Source of the DNA: Gemmataceae bacterium
Lineage (GTDB): Bacteria; Planctomycetota; Planctomycetia; Gemmatales; Gemmataceae
Assembly (NCBI GenBank): GCA_017853285.1
Contig: JAFMJU010000047.1
Coordinates: 1-13,098 of the forward strand
DNA length: 13,098 bases
Direction: 5' to 3'
Shown here: piece after piece, positions 6,276-13,098 of the stretch
Position numbering within the stretch: position 1 is the first letter of the stretch
How the letters are laid out: the number at the start of each line of letters is the position of its first letter
Notes under the pieces: generated by a model
What the model was told of the DNA's origin: nothing
The model's database searches: none
What the model saw: the letters and a program-made list of their open reading frames with translations, nothing else
Program-made: the position numbers and the translations under genes

Positions 6276-7829
6276 ATGGGTCCGGTTCGCGCGCGATTTG
6301 CCCCCAGCCCAACGGGTTATCTACATATCGGGGGCGTTCGCACCGCCCTTTTCAACTGGCTGCTGGTCAAACGGCATGGCGGGCAGTTCATCCTGCGCAT
6401 AGACGATACCGACAGCGAGCGGAACAAACCCGAAGCCCTTCAACCCATCCTGGATGGGTTTCGCTGGCTGGGTATCCACTGGGATGAAGGGCCGGAAGTT
6501 GGCGGGCCTGTCGGCCCCTATTTTCAATCCCAGCGGTTGGAAGGGTATAAGGAAGCCGCATACCGTCTGGTGCGGGAAGGCAAAGCTTACCCGTGCCTAT
6601 TGTCACCCGACGAACTGAAAGCGGAGCGGGAGGCGGCCGAAAAGTCGAAACGCCCGTATATCCACCGGGGCCCAGGGCGGACCTTGGCTCCCGATGAGGC
6701 CATGAAACGGGTGCTTGAAAACAAGCTGCCCGTTCGCCTGAAGGTGCCGGAAGGGAAAAAAATCGTCCTGGAAGACCTGATACGGGGACGCGTGGAGTGG
6801 GACGCCGACCTGTTGGGGGACCCGGTCATCCTGCGTGGCGACGGGCGTGCCCTCTATAATTTTGCCACCGTGGTGGATGACGCCGCGATGCGGATCACTC
6901 ATGTGGTACGCGCCGCGGAACACCTCAGCAACACCGCCGTTCAGTTGGTGGCGTTCGAGGCCTTGGGTGCCGCGCTTCCACGGTTCGCCCATGTGCCGGT
7001 GGTGAACGAACCAAACTCCAAGAAGAAACTCAGCAAGCGTGACATGGCCAAGTTCGTGACCCCGGACATCAAAGCCAAGCTGATGTCGTTGGGCCACACC
7101 GCCGAGCAAATCGCCGCGCGCGATGACCTCAACCCGGCCACCGTGGCGTTTTACAAGGAACTGGGTTACCTGCCCGAAGGACTTGTGAATTATCTGGGAC
7201 GGCTTGGCTGGTCGCTGGATGACCACAGCGAGATCATCCCCATCGACCAGATGACCTCGAATTTCTCGCTGGAACGCGTCAACGATTCCCCGGCCAGTTT
7301 CGACCCGGACAAGCTCTACTGGGTTGCCGGCGAATACATGAAAAGCCTGCCGGTTGAAAAAAAACTGGAAGGATGCATCCCCTTTCTGAAGCGGGCCGGC
7401 GTTTGGGGTGAAAACGAGTCCCCAGCCCGCCTCGAGCAATTGCGCCGGGTGATTGTGGCCGCGGGCGACAGGCTGAAGCTGTTTTCAGACATTCTGCAGT
7501 ACGGTTTGCCCATACTTGCCTCCCAAGTGACCATCGACGAGAAATCCTTCGCGAAACGGGTGACCAAGGAAGGGGTACCGGGCCACCTGGCCGCCTTTGT
7601 GGAAAAAATGGCGGCGCTACCCGATTTCGAAACCGGCACCCTGGAGGAAGCGTTGAAGGCCCATGCGACCGAAAAAGGCTTCAACCCCGCCCTTTTGATC
7701 CATGCCCTGCGCGTTTCCACCACCGGAATCGAGGTGGGCGCGGGTGTTTACGACATCCTGTCCATCCTGGGCAAAGACGAGGCCATCCAACGCATCCGCG
7801 TCGCCTTGGCCAAGGCCGGGCAGGCCTGA
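6276..7829 (+). CDS. gltX: Glutamate--tRNA ligase
   Basis: A 517-residue class I aminoacyl-tRNA synthetase that charges tRNA-Glu (possibly also tRNA-Gln if the species uses the transamidation route). Seen: the N-terminal 'RFAPSPTGYLHIGG' with the HIGH-type motif HIGG (17-20), 'LRIDDTDSERN' (40-50), 'GDPVILRGDGRALYNFATVVDD' split across 181-202, 'ITHVVRAAEHLSNT' (207-220), the KMSKS-type loop KKLSKR (250-255), then 'GYLPEGLVNYLGRLGWSLDD' and the C-terminal anticodon-binding helical domain. Between KLSKR and the conserved GYLPE stand about 40 residues, where typical GluRS has around 10-15: a clear insert. The zinc-binding cysteine cluster of the E. coli type is not present (only C107 in that region). 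ATG start with an ideal GGGAGGA ribosome-binding site. The function is secure. Confidence 0.97.
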   Translation: MGPVRARFAPSPTGYLHIGGVRTALFNWLLVKRHGGQFILRIDDTDSERNKPEALQPILDGFRWLGIHWDEGPEVGGPVGPYFQSQRLEGYKEAAYRLVREGKAYPCLLSPDELKAEREAAEKSKRPYIHRGPGRTLAPDEAMKRVLENKLPVRLKVPEGKKIVLEDLIRGRVEWDADLLGDPVILRGDGRALYNFATVVDDAAMRITHVVRAAEHLSNTAVQLVAFEALGAALPRFAHVPVVNEPNSKKKLSKRDMAKFVTPDIKAKLMSLGHTAEQIAARDDLNPATVAFYKELGYLPEGLVNYLGRLGWSLDDHSEIIPIDQMTSNFSLERVNDSPASFDPDKLYWVAGEYMKSLPVEKKLEGCIPFLKRAGVWGENESPARLEQLRRVIVAAGDRLKLFSDILQYGLPILASQVTIDEKSFAKRVTKEGVPGHLAAFVEKMAALPDFETGTLEEALKAHATEKGFNPALLIHALRVSTTGIEVGAGVYDILSILGKDEAIQRIRVALAKAGQA

Positions 7830-7871
7830 GGCTTTTATCCGTTCACTGAAACTTTCCGGAGTTCCTAATCC

Positions 7872-8771
7872 ATGTCACTTTTAGTCGTCGGCTCCATCGC
7901 GTTTGACACCATCCAGACCCCGCGAGGGCGGGCCGAGCGGGTGCTGGGTGGATCCGCCTCGTATTTCTCAGTGGTTGCCAGCCATTTCACCAGCCCACGC
8001 CTGGTTGGAGTGGTGGGGGAAGACTTCCCCGAGGAGCACATCAACACCTTCAAAAAGCACAACATTCCCCTGGATGGGCTGGAGCGAAAACCCGGCAACA
8101 CTTTTTTCTGGGAAGGCGAGTACCACACCGACCTGAACAGCCGGACCACCAAGGCGATTGAGTTGGGCGTATTTGAGCATTTCAAGCCGGTCCTTCCCAC
8201 CAGCTATCGAGACAGCAAATTCGTGTTCCTGGCCAACAGTTCCCCGGAAACCCAGGCTGGTGTCCTGGATCAGGTGGACAAACCTGAATTGGTGGTCGCC
8301 GACACCATGGATTTCTGGATCACCACCCAAAAGGAGGCGTTGTTGAAACTGCTTCCCCGGCTGGACGGGTTGATGCTGAACGATAGCGAGGCCTTGTTGC
8401 TTTCAGGTGAGACCAACCTGGTGCGCGCGGGTCACGCCGTGCGCGCGATGGGGCCCAAATTCGTGATCCTCAAGAAGGGGGAGCACGGGGCCATGCTGTT
8501 CTCGAATGAAGGGGTTTTCGTGGTTCCGGCATATCCCACGGAAAAAGTGGAAGATCCCACCGGGGCCGGTGACAGCTTCGCTGGTGGAATCATGGCCTGC
8601 CTGGCGGTGGATGGCACGCATTTACACGGGCGACTGCGCCGGGCGATGGCCTACGGAACCGTGGTGGCCAGCCTGACCGTGGAAGACTTCGGCCTGAGGC
8701 GCCTTGTCAACACAACACGGGCCGAGATCGACCAGCGACTGCAAACCTACCGCGAGATGCTCAGCTTCTGA
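7872..8771 (+). CDS. PfkB-family carbohydrate/nucleoside kinase
   Basis: A 299-residue ribokinase-fold kinase that transfers the ATP gamma-phosphate to a sugar or nucleoside hydroxyl. It begins with the strand 'LLVVGSIAFDTI', has the N-terminal PfkB signature region 'VLGGSASYFSVVAS' (24-37), 'LVGVVGEDFPEEH', and the C-terminal signature DPTGAGDSFAGG (228-239) with the anion hole and catalytic base Asp234. It matches my memory of a conserved bacterial subgroup annotated only as 'sugar kinase'; the substrate is not evident. ATG start, with GGAG (7858-7861) about ten bases upstream. It follows gltX by 42 bases, and its TGA shares a base with the ATG of the next gene, so the two are probably translationally coupled. 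Confidence 0.88.
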   Translation: MSLLVVGSIAFDTIQTPRGRAERVLGGSASYFSVVASHFTSPRLVGVVGEDFPEEHINTFKKHNIPLDGLERKPGNTFFWEGEYHTDLNSRTTKAIELGVFEHFKPVLPTSYRDSKFVFLANSSPETQAGVLDQVDKPELVVADTMDFWITTQKEALLKLLPRLDGLMLNDSEALLLSGETNLVRAGHAVRAMGPKFVILKKGEHGAMLFSNEGVFVVPAYPTEKVEDPTGAGDSFAGGIMACLAVDGTHLHGRLRRAMAYGTVVASLTVEDFGLRRLVNTTRAEIDQRLQTYREMLSF

Positions 8772-9355
8772 TGCGGGGGACACGCACTTTCATCGCCCTG
8801 CCCCTTCCCCGGAATCTGGCTGCGGCTTGTCTGGCCTGGATCGGTGAACTCAAATCGCGCGGCGTGGACGCGCGGTGGGTCACTGAGGAGGAACTGCACA
8901 TCACTTTGGCTTTCCTGGGGGAGTTGAAAACCACCGAGGTAGTGGAAACCTGCCGACAGACCACCCGGGTGGCCTCACAAACGGATTCCTTCGTCCTGGG
9001 TTTGAACGGAATCGGTTTTTTCCCCTCGCCAAAGCGTCCGAGAATACTCTGGGCGGGGCTGGACCGTGGCATGCAGGAGACCACCGCCCTCCAGGAACAA
9101 CTCAGCCAAGTTTTGGTGCGTGAAAACCTGTACCGCGTGGAAGACCGCCCCTTTCATCCGCATGTGACCTTGGGCCGGCTGAACGAATGCACCACGGAGC
9201 AGGCGGAAATATTGCATTCTGATTTCCGTCACCACAAAACACCGGTTGGACGGATCGAAACTTGCACCGTGATGGAGTCGGTACCGGGCAACAAACCGCG
9301 CTATGCCTCGATGGCGACCTGCCCCCTTGTTCCCTCGCCGGGCAAATCCAAATAA
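8771..9355 (+). CDS. thpR: RNA 2',3'-cyclic phosphodiesterase (2'-5' RNA ligase family)
   Basis: A 194-residue member of the 2H phosphoesterase superfamily (ThpR/LigT). Such enzymes open 2',3'-cyclic phosphate RNA ends to 2'-phosphates and, in vitro, join 2'-5' tRNA half molecules. Both catalytic HxTx motifs are present: HITL (43-46) and HVTL (131-134), along with typical 'TFIALPLP' at the start, 'RGVDARWVTEEELH' before the first motif and 'RPFHPHVTLGR' around the second. Length fits the family. The ATG at 8771 overlaps the kinase stop in a TGATG arrangement, and no separate ribosome-binding site is obvious, which suggests coupling. A hairpin follows at 9393-9419. The family is certain; the physiological substrate is unknown. 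Confidence 0.92.
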   Translation: MRGTRTFIALPLPRNLAAACLAWIGELKSRGVDARWVTEEELHITLAFLGELKTTEVVETCRQTTRVASQTDSFVLGLNGIGFFPSPKRPRILWAGLDRGMQETTALQEQLSQVLVRENLYRVEDRPFHPHVTLGRLNECTTEQAEILHSDFRHHKTPVGRIETCTVMESVPGNKPRYASMATCPLVPSPGKSK

Positions 9356-9379
9356 AGCCAATTTTCTGGCCAATGAATA

Positions 9380-9414
9380 CCAAAACAGGTTCGCCCGGCC
9401 TGTCCAAAACAGGT
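9380..9414. repeat. Direct repeat CCAAAACAGGT, two copies
   Basis: The 11-base sequence CCAAAACAGGT occurs at 9380-9390 and again at 9404-9414, 24 bases apart, in the convergent gap between thpR and the DUF6580 gene. The second copy spans the loop and right arm of the adjacent hairpin. It may be a local duplication that produced the hairpin. Confidence 0.5.
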
Positions 9415-9419
9415 CGGGC
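9393..9419. terminator. Convergent-gap hairpin, possible two-way terminator
   Basis: GCCCGGCCTGT (9393-9403) pairs with ACAGGTCGGGC (9409-9419), 11 bp with one G-U wobble (read as plus-strand RNA) and a 5-base loop. It lies between the converging thpR and DUF6580 genes, where a shared terminator is expected. No T run directly follows on the plus strand, and only a TTTT about seven bases away exists on the minus strand, so intrinsic termination would be weak. Confidence 0.5.
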
Positions 9420-9462
9420 AAATGCTTAAAATTTTACGGTTATCAAGCTCCTATCCAAAGGA

Positions 9463-10092
9463 TCAGGAGTTCCTCGCCGTCTGCGGTTGGAGGCCCTTGG
9501 CAACCAACGCACCCGCCATCAAAAACAGGGCGCTGAACAGGAAATCCCCAGCCAAGGTGCGGGCATAAAAGGGCAATGCATACAGGTAACAAGTGACCAA
9601 CCCAGGCAAGTTTCGGGCGTATTGAATGAGGGGGTGGGAGTATTGATCAGTCGGAATCTCGATGGCCCAAGCGCCGGGATGCGATGAAGGATCAAATGAG
9701 CTGGTGGCAAACACCATGGCATTGGTCACCAGGAAGAAAACCAGGCTGCTGGAAACCACGCCGCCCACCCAAGCCAAGGGCGTCAGACGGCCTCGCCAAA
9801 GCGAACCCACCAACCCGTAGAAGGCGAACAAGCCGTAGACAATGAAATAGGGCTGATATCCCTTCCATTGCCAAAGGACCAAATCACTGGCAGCCATGAC
9901 CGCAAGCGGAGGCACCCAACCCCAACGAGCCGAGAGGATGAAGCCCGAAAAAAGGGCCAAACCGCCGATTGGAGCCAAGTTTGGGGAGGTATAATCAGGA
10001 AACAGTCGATAGAGAAACCCATAAGAACAAATAACCGCAAACAGAAGCCCAAAGGCAATTCCTGTGGATTTTTCTTTGGATTTGTCGCTCAT
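9463..10092 (-). CDS. DUF6580-family integral membrane protein
   Basis: A 209-residue, strongly hydrophobic protein with about six membrane segments (roughly 11-29, 40-55, 58-76, 81-98, 106-128, 180-198). The region 'SPNLAPIGGLALFSGFILS' (36-54), then 'PPLAVMAASDLVL' (61-73), matches my memory of DUF6580, listed as a putative transport protein and reminiscent of ECF-type S components; the substrate is unknown. I chose the ATG at 10092 because the charged MSDKSKEKS leads straight into the first helix and a GGCGG-rich stretch precedes it. The frame stays open to 10254, but that extension is non-hydrophobic and overlaps the end of the Hsp70 gene. It lies 125 bases downstream of the Hsp70 gene on the same strand; whether it shares that transcript is uncertain. 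Confidence 0.75.
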   Translation of the reverse strand: MSDKSKEKSTGIAFGLLFAVICSYGFLYRLFPDYTSPNLAPIGGLALFSGFILSARWGWVPPLAVMAASDLVLWQWKGYQPYFIVYGLFAFYGLVGSLWRGRLTPLAWVGGVVSSSLVFFLVTNAMVFATSSFDPSSHPGAWAIEIPTDQYSHPLIQYARNLPGLVTCYLYALPFYARTLAGDFLFSALFLMAGALVAKGLQPQTARNS

Positions 10093-10217
10093 TTCCGCCG
10101 CCTGACCTTTGTTTCCAAACCGATCCACGGCCCACCTTGGCCATTTGGTTAGACTAACATCCCACTGCAGATTCGCAAGGATTTGTTGGGATCGGGCCGC
10201 AAGGCTCATCCGGTCTT

Positions 10218-12020
10218 TCAGGATTGGTGCCTTGCCTCGAACTCCAACTTCCAATTCTCCGTTTGGTCGATGCTATGACAGTGTAGCTCCAAGGTGCCTA
10301 CCTCCGTCATGGAGGCCCGCAAATGAACGGGCTGCAAGGTTCCGGGCGGCTTTTGGGACTGAAGCGATGTCTCGAGCGGGTTGAGTTCGACGAGGTCGTC
10401 CTCCCATTCCTCCAGCCAGGCTCCCGGCTTGTCGGACTTGCGGCTGGCACCGGCAAAGAAACGGAATCGAACCGGCTCACCCACCACCAGGCTGAGTTCC
10501 ACCCCGGGAACAGTGGCCGCGGTCCCCTCCTCCATCCCAAAAGGGACCACGCACAGCGCCTTGATGGGGGGCTCCATGCCTGGAACGGCGGGGGCGGGAA
10601 TTTCCACACCCAGGTAATACGAGCGGGATGCCCCGCCGCGTATGCGAATACCCTTGCCCCTTTTGGCGGCACCGTAGTAAGCGGCTCCGACACTAACCGC
10701 CTGATCGAGGTCGATCCCCTCCAGCAAGCGCACCTCGGTGCCTTCCGACCATGTGCGCACCAAGTCAAGGACCCTTTCACGCAGTGGGGTTGATTTAAAA
10801 ACCCCACCATTGAACAGGATTCCGGTGACAGGCCTTCCCAGCCCGGCCACCTGCTGGCGGACAAATGCCGCCAAATGACGCGTCACCGCCGGGTCGTGGG
10901 CATATGGCAGGCCAGCCTCCTGCAGCCCGCCCAAGCGGGCTTTTTTGGGTTCATCTGTCAGGGAGCAAACCGGAAAAAAACCGTCGAGCAGACAGGAGGT
11001 CACCATGGCCCGGGAAATCTGCCCCTTGATGGATCCACCCACCAACCGGGTTCCCTGGCCCAAGAGGGTGAACTCCTCCGCCTCACGGTTTGGATCGGTC
11101 AGCAGGGATTCCTTGGCCTGGCGGCAGCAATGGACCAATTGCTGGAACTGGGAAACGCTCAGTTTAGGTATCCCGCGGGAAGCCAGTTCCTGGCTGGCCG
11201 AGTGGGCCAGTGCCAGGTCCATGTTGTCGCCGCCCAAAAGGATATGATTTCCCACAGCGACTCGCTGGAGTTCGAGGGCTCCCGAGTTTTCGGCAACCGA
11301 AATCAGGCTGAAATCGGTGGTTCCGCCACCCACATCGCAGACCAGCAGGAGATCCCCCACCCGAACCTGCCTGCGCCAGTCGTCCCGAAGTGATTCGACC
11401 CAAGCGTAAAAAGCCGCCTGCGGTTCCTCCAGCAGGGTGATGTTTTCCAAACCGGCGGCACGCGCCGCCTCCACTGTGAATTCACGGGCGGCGGGATCAA
11501 AGGAAGCCGGCACCGTCAGCACCACGGCCTGGTTCTCCAGCCGCATAGCCGGATTGTCGGCGGCCATTTGCCGGTTCCAGGCATCAACCAAGTGGCGCAG
11601 GTAAGCGGTGGATGCCTGCACCGGCGACAGTTTGCGATCTTCGGGCGAACCACGCCACGGCAGACAGGGTTGCCTGCGATCAACCGCGCCATGGCAAAGC
11701 CATGACTTGGCCGAATGGACCACCCGCATCGGCACCAGCGCGCTTTGGCGACGGGCGAATTCGCCCACCGAAAAATCCCTGCCGGAGGCCCAGGGCAAAT
11801 CCAATGAACCAGGGGCAGCCTCACCAGTCCCGGGAAGATACAGGAACGATGGCAACAACCGACGAGACTCCACCGCGCCGGGATGGGCCACCTGGGGAAC
11901 CGTAAGGGTATGCACTTCCTCCCCGGAAGCCCCCGATTCTGATTCCACTTTTATGCAGTAGGAAATAGCGCAATTGGTGGTGCCCAGGTCTATTCCGACA
12001 TCCAAAACCGGCTCTGCCAT
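10218..12020 (-). CDS. Hsp70-family (DnaK-like) protein without a lid domain
   Basis: A 600-residue actin-fold ATPase of the Hsp70 family. The nucleotide-binding domain (about 1-455) has phosphate-1 'DVGIDLGTTNCAIS' (7-20), a DnaK K70 equivalent near K105 ('VVHSAKSWL'), 'LLEEPQAAFYAW' (196-207), phosphate-2 DVGGGTTDF (229-237) and the adenosine motif 'GILFNGGVFKSTPLRERV' (400-417). The canonical DVLLLDV linker is not seen. The remaining ~140 residues look beta-rich, and the protein ends without the alpha-helical lid or an EEVD-like tail. It is therefore a divergent family member rather than housekeeping DnaK. The ATG at 12020 has GGAG nine bases upstream and lands on the conserved N-terminus; a second ATG at 12074 would add 18 residues. 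The gene follows DUF2760 by about 60 bases, a recurrent neighbourhood for this subgroup. Substrates are unknown. Confidence 0.9.
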   Translation of the reverse strand: MAEPVLDVGIDLGTTNCAISYCIKVESESGASGEEVHTLTVPQVAHPGAVESRRLLPSFLYLPGTGEAAPGSLDLPWASGRDFSVGEFARRQSALVPMRVVHSAKSWLCHGAVDRRQPCLPWRGSPEDRKLSPVQASTAYLRHLVDAWNRQMAADNPAMRLENQAVVLTVPASFDPAAREFTVEAARAAGLENITLLEEPQAAFYAWVESLRDDWRRQVRVGDLLLVCDVGGGTTDFSLISVAENSGALELQRVAVGNHILLGGDNMDLALAHSASQELASRGIPKLSVSQFQQLVHCCRQAKESLLTDPNREAEEFTLLGQGTRLVGGSIKGQISRAMVTSCLLDGFFPVCSLTDEPKKARLGGLQEAGLPYAHDPAVTRHLAAFVRQQVAGLGRPVTGILFNGGVFKSTPLRERVLDLVRTWSEGTEVRLLEGIDLDQAVSVGAAYYGAAKRGKGIRIRGGASRSYYLGVEIPAPAVPGMEPPIKALCVVPFGMEEGTAATVPGVELSLVVGEPVRFRFFAGASRKSDKPGAWLEEWEDDLVELNPLETSLQSQKPPGTLQPVHLRASMTEVGTLELHCHSIDQTENWKLEFEARHQS

Positions 12021-12080
12021 GATCAAAAACTCCAACACCGGCAGGGTAGCCGATGCAGCAACGCTTGCCTTCAAAGTTGA

Positions 12081-12644
12081 TTAGCCCGAGATTTCCACCT
12101 CGGCCTGCTCGATCACCAGACCACCGGCCCCGGGTTGGGATGCCGGAATCTTATGACTTTTAACCTTCCAACCCGGATGGCACACCTGGCCACGGAAAGG
12201 TGGTTGCCCCGTCACGGCTCCGACCAGCCTGATAGAGGCCGGATCAAAACCCGGTTCCACCGTGGTTTGGGCCCCTTCAACCGCCTGCAAAACGGACTCC
12301 AACTGAACATATTCCGCCAAAGCCTTGCGGGCTTTGGCCAAAACCGGCCGGACGCTTGACCCGATGGTGGCATCGTCGAAAGAAGACAGATCCTCCATCA
12401 GCAGATCCACCAGACGAGACTCGCGCTGGAGGAGTTTCAACAAACGAAACGGCTCGGGGGACAGTTCTTTTTCTTCCCTGGGCTCGGCCCCCGCGACGGG
12501 GGCGCTGCCGGTCAGCGCCGCGAAAAAGGCCTGAATCGCCCGGACAATCCGACCTGGCTGGAAACCGCTGAGGACCAGCAGAACCACCCCCTTCAACAGG
12601 ACGATTCCCACCAGGACCAGCAAAAGGGTTTGCCACATTTCCAT
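12081..12644 (-). CDS. DUF2760 protein with N-terminal membrane anchor
   Basis: A 187-residue protein. One N-terminal membrane helix (about 5-27, 'TLLLVLVGIVLLKGVVLLVL') is followed by a basic stretch, a low-complexity linker (45-62) and the DUF2760 domain (about 64-187). That domain has the helix 'RLLKLLQRESRLVDLLMEDL', 'DDATIGSSVRPVLAKARKAL', and the beta-rich end 'GFDPASIRLVGAVTGQPPFR', 'HPGWKV', 'AEVEISG'. The bulk of the protein probably faces the cytoplasm by the positive-inside rule. DUF2760 has no known activity; it typically sits beside atypical Hsp70 genes, as here, so a membrane-tethered partner or adaptor is the best guess. ATG start with a strong GGAGG ribosome-binding site. A possible -10 (TACAAT, minus strand, 12744-12739) lies about 95 bases upstream, without a convincing -35. 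Confidence 0.88.
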   Translation of the reverse strand: MEMWQTLLLVLVGIVLLKGVVLLVLSGFQPGRIVRAIQAFFAALTGSAPVAGAEPREEKELSPEPFRLLKLLQRESRLVDLLMEDLSSFDDATIGSSVRPVLAKARKALAEYVQLESVLQAVEGAQTTVEPGFDPASIRLVGAVTGQPPFRGQVCHPGWKVKSHKIPASQPGAGGLVIEQAEVEISG

Positions 12645-12786
12645 ACACCACCTCCGCCGAGCGGGGCCAAAAAAAACCGCGGAAATCAGTCATTTTCGAA
12701 CCAAGATCACCCGGGATTCCCCGCCAAGGTTATGGTGAATTGTAGGGAAACAAGGCAAAACAGGGGAACAACCCCGGGCGGGAAAC

Positions 12787-13098
12787 GTGAATAGCGAAGT
12801 TAAGCGGTGGGCGCTGGTGACCGGAGCCGGCCGTCAACGGGTGGGATTCCATGTGGCCCGGGCCTTGGGCAGGAGGGGATTTTCCCTCGCGCTGCATTAC
12901 CGGACTTCCGCACAGGAGGCCGCGGAATCTGCCCAAATCCTTGGACAGGAGGGGTTGGAGACCACTGTTGTCCAGGCGGATTTGGCTGAGGAAGACCAGG
13001 TGGACCGCCTGCTGGCCACCTTGCGCCATCGCTGCGGCCGGTTGGATGCCCTGGTCACCTGTGCCTCGACCTGGAATTCCATAAAGCTGGAGCAAACG
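12787..13098 (+). CDS. Short-chain dehydrogenase/reductase, 5' part
   Basis: The first 104 codons of a gene running off the right edge. It is a Rossmann-fold SDR: 'WALVTGAGRQRVGFHVARAL' holds the nucleotide-binding TGxxxxxG turn (the variant TGAGRQRVG, as in PTR1/FolM-like reductases); 'LALHYRTS' ends beta-2, and the basic Arg there suggests NADP(H); 'VVQADLAEEDQV' is the Asp-containing beta-3 motif; 'GRLDALVTCAST' replaces the usual NNAG/NNAS. The catalytic Ser-Tyr-Lys is outside the window. The GTG start has only a loose GGGCGGG ribosome-binding site. It is divergent from DUF2760 with a 142-base gap. Pteridine reductase or 3-oxoacyl reductase are both possible; the substrate is not determinable. 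Confidence 0.85.
   Translation, partial: MNSEVKRWALVTGAGRQRVGFHVARALGRRGFSLALHYRTSAQEAAESAQILGQEGLETTVVQADLAEEDQVDRLLATLRHRCGRLDALVTCASTWNSIKLEQT

Noticed and set aside
10093..10254. 54-residue N-terminal extension of the DUF6580 protein
   Set aside because: The extension overlaps the end of the Hsp70 gene, lacks hydrophobic or family character, and a better start (ATG at 10092) sits just before the first membrane helix.
12739..12744. Minus-strand TACAAT as a promoter for DUF2760-Hsp70
   Set aside because: A good -10 match, but no acceptable -35 hexamer 15-19 bases upstream, so it is not listed as a feature.

Overview
The window reads like chromosomal core and lineage-specific DNA of a planctomycete, most likely the Gemmataceae. 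This rests on recognition rather than a search. The hopanoid genes hpnH and hpnG are adjacent. A secreted protein combines a HEAT-like 'DFTAREEAT' module with a PQQ/NHL-like propeller of a kind I associate with this family. GluRS carries a long insert behind KLSKR. The DNA is GC-rich, with frequent GTG starts. I see no mobile element, CRISPR array, rRNA or tRNA.

Layout, left to right. (1) 2-1228 (+): the 3' half of hpnH followed closely by hpnG, two consecutive steps in making the C35 hopanoid side chain. (2) 1212-2186 (-): a soluble GGDEF diguanylate cyclase whose end overlaps hpnG tail to tail. (3) 2187-2673: the only long gene-free stretch, with several inverted repeats and a possible promoter. 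(4) 2674-3684 (+): an RpoD-like sigma-70 factor closed by a textbook intrinsic terminator at 3713-3750. (5) 3886-5556 (+): the exported HEAT/propeller protein. (6) 5726-9355 (+): a same-strand run of a MaoC-type hydratase, gltX, a PfkB-family kinase and an RNA 2',3'-cyclic phosphodiesterase. The last two overlap by one base (TGATG). (7) 9463-12644 (-): DUF2760 membrane protein, lidless Hsp70-family protein, then a DUF6580 membrane protein. (8) 12787-13098 (+): the start of a short-chain dehydrogenase, divergent from DUF2760.

How the genes work together: hpnH/hpnG form a clear pathway pair. DUF2760 and the Hsp70-like protein are a recurrent pair, probably a membrane-associated chaperone-like module, with no function that I know to be established. 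PfkB-ThpR look translationally coupled. The remaining genes look like independent units. The points most worth a second look are the reduced Hsp70/DUF2760 module, the PfkB-ThpR coupling, the degenerate receiver-like N-terminus of the cyclase, a hairpin overlapping the gltX Shine-Dalgarno, and the palindromes upstream of the sigma gene.
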